Below, in pieces: positions 1 through 11,079 of a DNA stretch of 64,000 nt (position 1 is the first letter of the stretch; each line of letters begins with the position of its first letter). Source of the stretch: Lineus longissimus (lineage: Eukaryota > Nemertea > Pilidiophora > Heteronemertea > Lineidae); NCBI RefSeq assembly GCF_910592395.1, contig NC_088322.1, positions 11,589,431-11,653,430 on the forward strand, given 5' to 3'. The notes beneath the pieces are model-generated. The model saw only the letters and a list, made by a program, of their open reading frames with translations, did not search any database and was not told the DNA's origin. Position numbers and translations under genes: made by a program.

Positions 1-1142
1 TGACTTGAGGGCCACATCAACATCTGACAAAAGACACAGATGATAAAATGACAATGGGCACAGCTGTTCAGCCTTCAAGCAATAAATGATTGGCATCCAT
101 AGCCACTTTGCCGAAGTTTGTATCAAAGACACACTATAATACCCATCACAAGCTGGCCTGCTTCATTACGGACATACTGAATAAAACATACAGGCCTGGA
201 ACAAGGCATATCACTTGACCTTCATCAAGCATTTTTAAATTGTGTGATTTTGATAGAAACTTTAGCACTTTTTATGCAGGGAGATGCCCTTGAAAAAAGT
301 GGTGCTGATTCTTCAGGTATAGATATGTATTTAGGCCAGGCGAGGTAATTTTTTTATTCATGGAATCATGGGAACCAATTCAATTTCAAACATCAGCATC
401 CTGACCAGGGGGAGTGACGACATGAGAGGGATGCCACTGGGAAAGAGTACATGATGCATTTTGCCTCTACCAAAGACCTCACTCATGTAGAGATTTAGAC
501 CAGTAGGTCAATCACTAACCAACACCATCTTGCCATAAGTAAACAAAAAATAAAGGAATGTCCAAATATGACTCAGAGCTATTCAAATATATTCCACTAT
601 TCAAATATTCCATACATATGTATGTGAACATGCTCAACTTAACCCTTCAGCTCTCACATTGAGCATATAAAGGTGAGAGTTTTCCATATTCTACCATGTT
701 CAATCAAAAGCATTTTTTTAAATGTATCAGTGGAGATCAGGCCGAGTGAAAATGCCCCACCAAGCCTAAGAGAATAAATGTATATTCTAAAACGAACGAT
801 CTATGATAACTTTGATCTGATGGACCCATTATCCAACATAATGAGAATCTCTGATCAAGTAGACCATTTGTAGACTGTGCTAAATGTACTACACAAGCAG
901 ATCTGCAGGTATAGGGAATACTGCCTCTCATGAATTGCTGCAATCAATGTCTAACTTCTCTCACTGCCAAAAGCAGACAAGTTCGACAAAGACTTGTAAA
1001 CCAGAACCCAAGCAAAACAAATGCGCACACTCAGATTCAGAATGTGTCAGACTCAACGCCTAAGCCAGGATAAATTAATTTGGATGGACTCTGTGAGTAA
1101 TCGACAGTGTACATACTGTAGCACACAGCAGGCCTACCACCA

Positions 1143-1285
1143 AGGGTCGGGCCAACAAACCATCTTTACATACAATACTAGATCTTCACTGTCAATGACG
1201 CCAGACAATTCCTTTCGTACCAACCATTGTCTGGCGTAGTTTACCATGAAGATCTGTTGTAAAGACGGTTTGTTGGTCGGACCCT
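1143..1285. mobile_element. Foldback (MITE-like) element, 143 bp
   Basis: The left arm begins AGGGTCGGGCCAACAAACC and the right arm, read on the other strand, begins AGGGTCCGACCAACAAACC. The arms continue to pair inward through the shared blocks ATCTTTACA, AGATCTTCA and CGCCAGACAAT around a short loop near 1208-1225. There is no coding capacity. This is the structure of a non-autonomous foldback DNA transposon. I see no clear target-site duplication, so the superfamily is open. Confidence 0.7.
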
Positions 1286-2759
1286 AGGACTAGGTACTGG
1301 TAGGCTATACCGGCGTAGGCCTATCTCATATCTGGCAAGCATGTGCACACCAATACTCATACTGGCAATGAATAGGTTACGTTTCGTTTGATCAACTACA
1401 ACTACAAGGGCAAGAGGTAAAGACCCAGGAGGGTCTCAAAGCCTTATGATGATAATGATGATGATAATGACATAAATTACACTGTAGTGACTAGTGTATC
1501 CATGTGACACCACAGTATACGCATCATTCATGGCATGTGACAGTGCAACTCCAAGGAAAGTCACATGTCGATGTCACAAGAAGAGAGATTTCCACAGCAA
1601 ATTCTGCGAACAGTTTTCAACGATAGAAAAAAGCAACTGATAAATGGAACATTTACTGGGCGATTGGAGGGGCAGTAGGATATATGCTTGGCATCGTTAA
1701 CTACATCATTGATTGACAATCACTCACCAGAATAAGGGATATATAGGGATATTTTTTAATAAATCGGATTTTACACAAATTTGGGCGCCATGACACATGC
1801 GCAAGACGCAGAACTAGACTCCATTGCGCAGCACCCACTTGACCTAATTTTTTATGAACTCAAACCTGTCGTTTTACTAGACATGAACCAAATAAGACAT
1901 TTCTAAATCACAAAAAGTGCATTTTAGGGAGATAATACCTTCCTTTTACCGAAAAATTATCCAAGATGGGAGTGTTTGTAGAAAAGGTTAGATGCAAAAC
2001 TACCATAAAAATTTAAGACCAACTCTGTATGTCGGTCCGGTAGTTTCGCTCCCTGACCTTTTCGCCCCCAGTGGTATTGCTCCAAATCGAAGTCGTTTCG
2101 CACTCGCAACAAAGTGACAGCCACTTCGAGTAGGCTGGTTACTTTAAGCTTAACTAAGTACGATCGGGGGGGATCCGGCAAATCGAAGAATTTGTATGCA
2201 TCAAATTGACGGCTAATGTCTGTTAGTACCGGTACTTAGTAGCCTACATACTCTCCGAAGACAGTCACAACCCTACCATAAGTTTTCCTTCATCGTAAAA
2301 CAGCCATCCCCTGATGGCCCAGGAAGGTTTTCCCTTGCACAACAGAATTCTATTGTGTATCTATTGTGTGAGGGAAAATAATTCTTGGCCACCCTGTAGT
2401 CCATGAACTTGTCAGCCTGAGGTAACAAATGCTGTTATATCCAGAGCCAAGGGCAGCACGAGCAGATCCACGTCTATATTGTTACCTGCAGAAACGACTT
2501 TCGGCCAATGAGACGGTATAGTACACCATATTTTTTCTGATTGTGCTCTTCCCTTCATATCTTGCCATGTTGCAAGAGAGTGTACTAAGTCTTTACTGGA
2601 TGTGCATTGCCCCTTCACTATGCGAACTCTGTCTGATCTAGATGTGAACTCTCGATCCCAACGTAGTGCACTATGTTTCTACAGGGTGGACCTTGTCTCC
2701 ACCCTTAGGAAAAATGTGTCTCACTTTCACATGGTGAATACCTGATCATTTTCATAAAG

Positions 2760-3000
2760 GGATTGCATGAAATCAGAACCCCAGACCTGAAGAGACAGCA
2801 GGTACTGCAACAACCATATCATGAAATGCTGCCACAACCAGACCTGATAGTACAGCATATGCTGTCACAACCAGACCTGATAGACCGGAGACACTGGCAC
2901 AACCAGACTGATGAGACCTGATGAGATTGTAGATGCTGCCACACAACCAGACCCACTGAGTTTGCAGATACTGTCACAACCAGACCTGGCGAGATAACAA
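2760..3000 (+). repeat. Degenerate tandem repeat
   Basis: The phrase CACAACCAGACCTG, or a close variant, recurs about six times at roughly 35-50 bp spacing, each followed by a GATGAGA- or GATAGA-like stretch and a GATGCTG-like stretch. The copies differ by substitutions and small indels, so this is an old minisatellite. The block at 2992-3045 (AACAAATGCTGTTA, then CAGAGCCAAGGGCAGCACGA) also repeats one at 2426-2472. Confidence 0.6.
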
Positions 3001-3423
3001 ATGCTGTTACACCCAGAGCCAAGGGCAGCACGAGCAGATCCTCATGTTAGTACTTCGAAGACAGTCACAACCCTACAAATTGTATACTGTAACTACTATT
3101 CAGACCGTACATGGGACATTAGATTGGTTGTGACTTGGTCTCTGCAGGGAGACATACAAGGCATGTGCCTTCCCATATCAAATAATGGCTCGATATGTAT
3201 TTAAACAGTTTTTGTAAATCGCTGATAAATGATCGCGATATTAATGACATGCTCGTGTCGATACAGTAGAAATAAAAACGTGGAAAAGAGCATCCTTCAT
3301 TGGAAGATTGATTGCATCGAGGGAGAATAGGGAACAAGCAACCTTCCCTGCCCAGATCCCCTGCAGTGTAAAATTGATACAACGGGTGGCAGCACAGTCG
3401 TTTGGCCAACTTTTCAACAAAAG

Positions 3424-3494
3424 GGCTTATCCGGGAGTCGAACCCGGGACATCTCGCAGCCAAAGCGAGAATCGTACCACTTGACCAACGAATT
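3424..3494 (-). pseudogene. tRNA-Pro(UGG)-like pseudogene or SINE head
   Basis: On the minus strand there is a near-complete tRNA-Pro body: a D-arm with GTTGGTCAAGTGGTA, an anticodon arm CTCGC-TTTGGCT-GCGAG giving anticodon UGG, and a strong T-arm CCGGG-TTCGACT-CCCGG. The acceptor stem is broken: the first four and last four positions mostly fail to pair (AATTCGT against ATAAGCC). That argues against a working tRNA. It fits a pseudogene or the head of a tRNA-derived SINE whose body would run down to about 3200. Confidence 0.65.
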
Positions 3495-3956
3495 CTACCA
3501 TACCTCTGTATACCACACAAACGTGGTTGTCTGGAGTGGATAGTTTACTATAACGTTCAGATAACGTCATAGGATAATACAAGAGGAGAAATGCTGATAG
3601 AATCGCCATACCATAAATTGGTCATGGTGTGTAAGTTCAGTTGGTTAAGTTAAGATAAGCTGTGATTTAACAATCAACAGAGGCAGGTTCCGGGTTCCTG
3701 CTAGAAATCGTCCGCGCCCTTAAAACGGGCGTGATTTTTTTATTCTAGGCAAAGCCTAGTTCCAATGTCAGCTCAGATGGCAGCACTTGACAGGGATGGA
3801 CTCGTAACGACGTGACAAATGTCATAGGGATTTATATACTGTGGCCCTGTGTTGTATATCTACGGGGAGGACCATGTTCGTCGTAAAATAAACTAAGGAA
3901 CCGCGAAACTTTTCCCAGCGCGCGGGAAATACTAAATGCTTGAAACGATGGTTGCG

Positions 3957-4250
3957 ATTGGCTGATTAATGGTCTAGACCATTATTCCTGGCCAGCGATT
4001 GGTCAATCAATGGTCTAGAACAGAATTCCTGGCCAGCGATTGGTCAATCAATGGTCTAGACCATTATTCCTGGCCAGTGATTGGTCAATTAATGGTCTAG
4101 AACAGAATTCATGTACTGTGATTGGCTGATTTATGTCCTATACCATTATTCCTGGTCAGTGATTGGTTTATTAACGGTCTAGAACAATAGTCCTGTTCTA
4201 CTATTGGTCAAATTATGTTCTAGAACACAAATAATTATGTTCTAGAACAT
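3957..4250 (+). promoter_or_regulatory. 41-bp minisatellite carrying seven inverted CCAAT boxes
   Basis: ATTGG (CCAAT on the other strand) occurs at 3957, 3998, 4039, 4080, 4121, 4162 and 4203, an exact 41-bp period. Each unit has the layout CCTGGCCAGNGATTGGTCAA followed by a GGTCTAGA half-palindrome. The units diverge toward the gene but keep the ATTGG core and the spacing. The block ends about 160 bp before the MRPL10 start codon. CCAAT boxes are classically bound by NF-Y; the promoter role here is inferred from position. Confidence 0.75.
4217..4248. promoter_or_regulatory. Paired GTTCTAGAAC dyads (heat-shock-element-like)
   Basis: Two perfect 10-bp palindromes GTTCTAGAAC lie at 4217-4226 and 4239-4248, 22 bp apart. 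TTCTAGAA is the tail-to-tail form of the nTTCn/nGAAn unit bound by heat-shock factor. They sit just after the CCAAT array and may be derived from its GGTCTAGAAC sub-repeat. Function is inferred only. Confidence 0.4.
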
Positions 4251-4334
4251 ATATCGGCATTTGTGTCCACTACGGCCTACCATAAACGTGACTTGCCCAA
4301 GATCACTCTCAACCCGAGATACTTTCTCAATCCC

Positions 4335-4405
4335 AACAAGAAACGACTTCGATTTGGAGCGAAACGACTGGGGGCGAAAACACCACGGAGCGAAACGACC
4401 GGATC
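4335..4405 (+). repeat. Dispersed repeat forming the MRPL10 leader
   Basis: The 70 bp just before the MRPL10 ATG (AACGACTTCGATTTGGAGC, then GGGGGCGAAA, then GGAGCGAAACGACCGG) also occur, inverted, at about 2037-2112. The two copies share most of their length with scattered changes. The first exon's untranslated leader is therefore probably repeat-derived. Confidence 0.6.
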
Positions 4406-4413
4406 TAATCAAG

Positions 4414-6688
4414 ATGGCAGCGCCCATGCGAATTTTTGCCTCTCGTAAGTTTTCGATAAAAACACATTTTCTACGAAGTCTGCGGGAGGTATATTAGTGT
4501 TGTTGATGAATAACAATAAATCCATAAATGAAGAATCGAAATAGTGAAGTGTAGACTGAAATAATGTCTAGATAATTCGAAATCCGCCAGTGAAGCCAAT
4601 GGCTGGTTCTAGATGTGTGTAACGTTGCACGTATACGTACATGTCATGTGTAGTGTAAAAAATTGCTGACTTGGCACGCGCCATTTTATAACACGTGCAG
4701 CCCAGCTGACTCGACTGTCGCTATCTAGGTATCAGTACTAGTCACATTATCGAGACAAGTTTACAATCCCTGAGTGATCATGACCCAACAAAGGTCAGTT
4801 GCTAAAAAATAATTGCCATTGACTTGTTCAATGGATTTTTGAATGTGATCAATCAACTTCCCAATTGTGGATTGTATTTTGTAAGTTTTAAACACAGCCT
4901 CTTTCTATATACGCATTCATATGTCGCATGCATATGTTTTTAAGACCAGGTTAACCTCAAAGATAAACCTGTGCAGTGGCTGTTGGTGTTGCATTCAGAA
5001 GATAACTTACTTACTTGAAGTATCGTTCACTATTTTTAGGCAATGGCAACCTATTCAGCCCCTGTGGCATATCGGTGCGACACAGGAATAAAGTCTATGT
5101 CCAGAAGCCAAGACCCAGGATTATACAGAGGAGGATTTTGGAAGAGATATCATTGCCAATACTACTGCCACCATTTAAACATCCTGCTGAAAATTGCGGA
5201 GCCCTGAGGGAACTTAAAAAAGATAACGAAGTAAGGTTTTGGTGGACCATCGGAATACGACTTTATGAGCTACTCTATGTACTTCAACCAGTAAAGTAAC
5301 TCGGACAAATAAACTTTTACTTAAATTGTTGTAAAGTTAACAGTTTGCTTTGAAGGTCAAAATATATAACCGCCGATACTAACGTAAACCACTTTCTAAC
5401 AAAATTGCAATAAAATTTGTCCATAACTGAGTGAGTGTCGAGGTGATTTTGACCAATGCAGTGTCTTTCTAACATTGTGATTGTGTTGTGATTTCCAGGA
5501 AAACCGGTACAAGTCGTTCTTACTGAAGCAGTGCAGGAAAGGATTTGAAGACAACTCCATGTTAATCGTGATGCAGAAGTTGCCGATGTCGGGGGTCAAG
5601 CTCTTCCAAATCAGGGTGGAACTCTTTAAAAAGGGAATTGCATATCAACATTTTGAAAATGAAATATTTCAGTAAGTCTTTACGAGTAAAGCTAGAAATT
5701 TTCCAATCCTAAAGTCCTGTTAAAGTAAGAAATTGATGTATGTTATTCTGAATATGATCGATGCAAAAGTATCATTCAGACGAAGTTTAAACTTTCACTC
5801 ATCTTCTTGACAAGTGCACTTTTGCTTGATGTTTACACAGTGAGATATGACTGACCCCTATTTGGCGACATCATGTAACTTAATCGGACCTACCTAGCTC
5901 TTGCCTACACTGTCTTTTTAAAACTTATTTCAGAGAAACAGTAAGAGGAACAAAATGGGAGGTGTTACGTCCGCTATTCGTCGGTGATAACTTGTATGCT
6001 GTGAGTCCAGATGACAAAGTAAAAGATTTGGTGAAGGTGATAAAGAAATTCCCTCAGGCTATGATTTTAGGTACGTATATGCCCACCCCAAGCTTGCTTG
6101 CCTTTTGGCTATTGGAAGGTAATAAGCCTGAATTGTCCTGAAGACAATCCAATTGCTTACGCGACAAATGTGTTGATGTGGCAGTGATCTTCACACTGCT
6201 TGTGTAATGCCCTATGAGATGTGTAGGTCTGCCATGGATATCATGGAAAAGTTGTCAAAGAACAATGTACCGTTTCATGGCACAAATTTTGAACTGGTTA
6301 TGGCCAAATGACACACTCAGTATGGAATGGTATTAATATCATACAATGCTGTCAACTTGATGTCATTGGAGCAACAACTTAATGTCATTGGAGAAAAATT
6401 AAATTGGGACTGGTCACCATGATAAAATTCAATAAGGAAAGTGCCAATCAGTTGTCTTAAGTGTGCCTCTTTTCACTCTCAGGTGGTGTTGTAGAAAATC
6501 GAGTCATGACCCGTGAAGCGTTACTTCAGTATGCCGCCATGCCGTCCCTAGATCACGCCCGAGGACAACTCGTTGCAATCCTCGGATCAGCTGCTGCGAA
6601 AACCTCATCGCTTTTATCGTCGCAACAACAGACGTTATCGAACAATTTAACGCAGTATGTGAAACAGACACACGATGGGACTGAATGA
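4414..6688 (+). CDS. MRPL10: Mitochondrial large-subunit ribosomal protein L10 (uL10m), five exons
   Basis: Exons 4414-4444, 5040-5230, 5499-5671, 5934-6070 and 6483-6688 join with consistent phases to 245 codons plus TGA; the human protein has 261 residues. Every intron is GT-AG. Product: the L10 protein of the mitochondrial ribosome, which in the family sits at the stalk base and anchors L7/L12. Recognisable blocks are an N-terminal YVQKPRPRIIQRR region, then ENRYKSFLLKQCRKGF with NSMLIVMQKLPM, PLFVGDNLYAVSPDDKVKDL, and a C-terminal MPSLDHARGQLVAILGSAA followed by an LTQYVKQ-like tail, matching the order in vertebrate L10m. The start MAAPMRIFAS gives a basic, targeting-type N-terminus. The 31-nt first coding exon is easy to miss. 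The CCAAT array lies directly upstream and a poly(A) signal downstream. Identity rests on recalled family motifs. Confidence 0.9.
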
Positions 6689-6825
6689 TGTTTGTGTGGG
6701 TAGGGTTGTACCGGTAGTGCTGATTTGAATGTAAGATGGCGCTTCAAGTACGTTGAAAAACATTGGATATCGGGGACTCGAAAGTTATATGAGGTTGTGT
6801 TAAAGTCTGTGTGAATTTGAATTGA

Positions 6826-6831
6826 AATAAA
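6826..6831 (+). terminator. Poly(A) signal for MRPL10
   Basis: AATAAA lies 138 bp after the MRPL10 stop codon. A second AATAAA at 7577-7582 could serve a longer 3' end. No transcript evidence is available. Confidence 0.5.
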
Positions 6832-7681
6832 ACGTTTCATTGGTGTATGGAGTAGCTGGTATCGAATGGTGTCCTTCTGGTAGAGACCCAGAGACAAATA
6901 AGGATGAAATGGGTGACAGAAATAAGAAGAGCCTTGAACAGATCTTTCGAAGGAATGCTGTTGAGTTGGCGAGGTTGATGGTGACTGAATAGTATGAAAG
7001 AAAAGGTTTTACAGTCGTAAGTAAATCTTTCATTGAATAGACTTGGGCCATAACTTTCAAATGTTTCAACATCTACTGTATGCGCTGAATTGAGTGAGCC
7101 GGTTGTCTTTCAAGTTGTGGTAGTTAATAACAGCAAGTTGATTCTGTCAATGACTACTTATATAAGAAGAAGAAAAATCCTGAATATGAGAGCGCAGTTC
7201 TGAAAATTATGCTGCGATGGAACTGTCAAATCATGCAAATATCCATGCACGCAGTAGACTCCCTGGCTCCAGTGATGACATGACATGTGGGATGCTAAGA
7301 TTACATGTGAATACATGTATTTTGAGTTGCCTGTTGATGAGGAAATGCAGGCTTAAAGAAGTGAGGTTGTACAATTATAGCTCTGGTACAATTATAGCAT
7401 GTGTGCGTCAATGCATTTTGGCAGCTGTTTCGACCGTGTAGGGTCTATAATTGAAAAGAGGCTATGATTGTACCATTTTACCTTTCTGAAGAAGTATTTT
7501 CTGAAATAGTAGAAGAATGTTTGTTCAAATTCTATTGTTTGTCAGAGATGAGATGCAAGTTTTTTTCCTGTTTTTTAATAAATACTGAAAGAAAGACATA
7601 TTGCATTTAAATTTCTTCTTCTGCGTTTGCTAATTATGAGCATTTCTTATGTGCCCCTACAGTTGGGCATCAGTTAGATTA

Positions 7682-7770
7682 CAGTAGAACCTCTCTGCAT
7701 TGTGTATTAAGGACAACCTTGGGATCGGAAAATGCTGTCCTTAAAAGAAAGGTGTCCTGATCACAGAGAG
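7682..7770 (+). mobile_element. CAGTAGAACC MITE, truncated copy
   Basis: It starts CAGTAGAACCTCTCTGCAT after a TA and keeps the internal TGTCCTTAAAAGAAAGGTGT and CCTGATCACAGAGAG blocks of the family. The right terminal repeat is missing. Confidence 0.6.
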
Positions 7771-7895
7771 TACATGTACAGTGACTAATGTTACCTCGAA
7801 GCTGATACTGGCAGAGAGGATGCTTTAGTATAACATGTATGTCTGCTCTAGGAATCTCGCAAGACGGAACAGTCATATCCAAGCAAGAATTATTA

Positions 7896-8068
7896 GGCTG
7901 ACGTTACATAGGCCTCATTCGTTCACTTCCCACATGTCACGTTCCCCTTAATGCGTTCGTTCCTCACTGAATGCATGCCACAAGGCCGTGCATTCACCGA
8001 GGAACGTTAAGTAAAGCTGGAACGTGACATGTGGGAAGTGAACGAATGAGGCCTATGTAACGTCAGCC
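7896..8068. mobile_element. Foldback (MITE-like) element, 173 bp
   Basis: The two 49-bp outer arms are perfect or almost perfect reverse complements: the left begins GGCTGACGTTACATAGGCCT and the right ends AGGCCTATGTAACGTCAGCC. Inner segments (GTTCCCCTTAATGCGTTC against GGAACGTTAAG-type sequence) pair partly. There is no coding capacity. The near-perfect arms suggest recent insertion or maintenance by conversion. Flanks TTA and ATA give no convincing target duplication. Confidence 0.8.
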
Positions 8069-8307
8069 ATAGAGGCAATAGTTAGGCATCAATTTTCACT
8101 AAAAATCGAGCAAGAAACTGCCAATTGGAGTGCTACATGTCATGTATGTGGTAAATGACATGTATAGTCAAGCGGAGTTATCTTGTAATAGCCCCCTGTT
8201 GTCAGAATTTAGTACTGAGTACCAGGTAAGATGCTAATTGCTTCCACATACATTCCTCGTCTTTATCAATTCTTTATATAAGTGTAACCTATCGTCTGCA
8301 ATAATTA

Positions 8308-8472
8308 CAGTAGAACCTCTCTATTAAGGACACCCTTGGGACTGACAAGTGATGTCCTTGATAGAGAGGTGTCCTGATTAGAGAGGTCACAACCAATTTG
8401 GGACCAAAACTAGCGTCCTTAATAGAGAGGTCATCCTTAATAGAGAAGTGTCCGCTAAGAGAGGTTCTACTG
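8308..8472 (+). mobile_element. CAGTAGAACC MITE, full-length copy
   Basis: 165 bp with terminal inverted repeats CAGTAGAACCTCTCT and AGAGAGGTTCTACTG, flanked by TA on both sides. A TA duplication and CAGT-starting ends are typical of Tc1/mariner/pogo-type elements. The interior is a patchwork of GTCCTTAATAGAGAGGT motifs in both orientations. This is the best-preserved of five copies in the window. Confidence 0.85.
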
Positions 8473-9337
8473 TAGTTATATAAATCAGTTGATAACACAC
8501 ACAAGTTGAGGTGGCGCCCGCCTGATTAATTCTCGCAGTGATTTGTTGGCTTTGACAGCTGCATTTTCTCCCGTCGCTGATTATGCAGTATGAGGTACCA
8601 CACAATTTGGTCCAATTATTTTCTGGCGCTATGATGTATATTACCGGATACTATCGGCTTAACAGAAACTCGCCAAATCGCTTACGTGATTTTTAACATC
8701 GTGAAAATTACCCAGTTTCCTTCAGATGGACATCTGATGACGCCAGGACTAAACATCTTGCGAGGGCACCCCAGTATTTCTTCAACATGGTTTTCATGAA
8801 GAAAAGCTGCTATAAACTGGTCTCCTGTTGATAATTCTCTTGATATCATAATGAAGCTTAACCAGTGGTGTACAACTGCTCTTGTACCAAAATTGTATTC
8901 AGGTTTTAGTCTAAAATATCCTGAGCGGCATGCACAAAGAAAAGTTATAAGTATTGCATGATGTTATTCTGCAAACAAAGATATATCTTTATAATGGTCT
9001 CAAAAAGCTGAATTTGTTTTTTCTCTTTCAAATCGCTAAAACCTGAGAGCACCAATAATTAAAAACAAGTGGCCTTTCTTAATCCGATAGTGGTGCATGT
9101 TCCATTCCAAGTTGGCTGTGATCTACCAGTATAATGTATGTAATACCAGCTACTTAGGTGTGCCAAGTAAACTCAAAATGAAGTGAACCACACCACCTGT
9201 CGCAGCTGAAGTCCCTCTTACATTTTGGCAAATACCCGCCGATACATGGGAGGAAATCTTTGACTTTGATGTACGTGGATTCATTCAGAAAATCAATCGA
9301 ATAAATTTGACAATAAAGTGACAAGGTCTGTAGAAGA

Positions 9338-11047
9338 ATGAAGAGGATACTGTGTGTAATTTTAGGTACGTATTCTAGCTTTGATTTTCACTTCTTGACC
9401 TCTTGAATGATAAAGCCATTGAGAACAGTAGTATAAATTGAAAGTTATGCTACTTGATAGGCCTACATAACCAAGGATAAGTGCAGAATAGGCAAGTCTT
9501 CTTTGATACCAGCCCACTATTGTTTATAGAGCTCATAATGTCCCAGTTCCGAGCCAGCATGATATGATTTGAAAGGCCTACTCACTGAGGGCACAGATAG
9601 AGAAAAGTCAGTCATGATGTCCCCAGGTTTCAAATAAAAACAGATTCTAAGGGGGGGGGGGGGTGGGTAACACTCCTGATTTAAAAAGACCCTATCCCGA
9701 TTCCTGATAGACCGCCACGGCCCAATCTCCATGCAACCTACCGCTCATCCCAAATCCTCACTAGACAAGGGGGGTCCTTTCTGAATCCAGACATCAGTCA
9801 TGTCAGTACCCTGGCATACCTAAAGAGGCTATTCCCCTCGTATTATGTTCAGAGTCCATCTGTTTGTCACTTGATGTAGAGCTAATTCAGATTTCTGGTC
9901 TCAAGAAGAAGGTTAAGGCAGATAAAAGCCACATCCTTTTGATAGAAGATTTCGATATCGTGTTGTGACTTTTTCAGTTCTAGGTCTGTTGATCCATGGG
10001 GCTGTCTCCCACAACTTGCACCCATACGGCAACTTGGGAGTGAGTCTTTTCGAAGATATCGGTGCAATTCCAGTGGCAGACAGAATTGGGGGTGGAGAGG
10101 CGGAGAAGCTGTTTGCATCGCTGGATCAGAAAGTTGATGACCACCGAGAGCAACCCTACTTGAGCCCGTTTGAGGACCTCGGAGCGTCTGTGAAAATCTG
10201 GTAAGCGCTATTCTCCAGCTGTTCAGGATGAGTTGGCTAATCAAAATAAGTTTTAGACATCTTTTTCACAAATGTTCCTTGTCAAATCAACAGTCAAATC
10301 AACTTTCTCGCCTTACAATGACTCGATCTTGGTGAAATATATAGTTTAGCAACAGTAAAGCTCAACTCACACACAATGTCTTTTGCCTAAGCATATTGAA
10401 ATCAGAAAGGTTGTTTATTGTATAATCACTAGATGTCATTGACTGTCATATGAATTATTGATGGAGTTTTGATTGACTGGGAGACAGAAATTTCCCAAAA
10501 AGGTAAAAATTGTCAAAACTTGTTGATTTCATTGGAATGCTCATGATTAACACATTTTGATAGTATCATTTGTGTCATAGTAGCTCCTAGCATAAAGGGA
10601 TAGGGCTCTTGCTAATGGATTTCTGCTATTCGTCCATTTTCTGGCTGAAACTATTATTGGTTCTGATGATGATGATGCTGTTGATGATGATGATGGGAGT
10701 TTGAATGTGGATAATGTGTTTCTTTTTAAGAGTAGCCTCATAGCCTAGGGGTTAGCACTGCTGGCTACCACACAACGGGGCCCGGGTTCAATCCCAGGGC
10801 AACCCAGGTTTGTATTTCTGGATGATCCAGCGTGGCTTTAAAAGAAAAAGATTCCTGGCTCTGCAAAACCATTAGTGGCTCATGATGAGATAAATTAGCA
10901 TAGGTCTGTCGGATGAGAGTTCAATCTGTGGTTTCTTGTGCTTGAGTGCCTATGGCAGGGCAAGTGAAAGATCCTTCATGGGTGGACAGAGGTATATTTT
11001 CCATAATGCCAGCAAAAATCCAATAGGTTTACAACACTGGTAATTAC

Positions 11048-11079
<32 letters not shown>

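Larger units (their letters stand above)
1..3420. other. Gene-poor leader region
   Basis: No coding exon is supported here: open frames are short, lack paired splice sites and match no family I know. What it holds: a foldback element at 1143-1285, a GAT-type microsatellite near 1447-1470, a minus-strand copy of a repeat shared with the MRPL10 leader at about 2037-2112, duplicated blocks at about 2230-2470 and 2990-3085, and a degraded tandem repeat at about 2760-3000. Confidence 0.6.
6832..9337. other. Intergenic region with MITEs
   Basis: No coding exon is supported between MRPL10 and the secreted-protein gene. The stretch holds a truncated CAGTAGAACC-family MITE (about 7682-7770), a foldback element (7896-8068) and a full CAGTAGAACC-family MITE (8308-8472). 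The rest appears to be unique AT-rich sequence, with nothing further seen from about 8480 to 9330. Confidence 0.6.

Noticed and set aside
3424-3494. Functional tRNA-Pro gene
   Set aside because: The anticodon and T arms are good but the acceptor stem does not pair, so it is listed as a pseudogene or SINE head.
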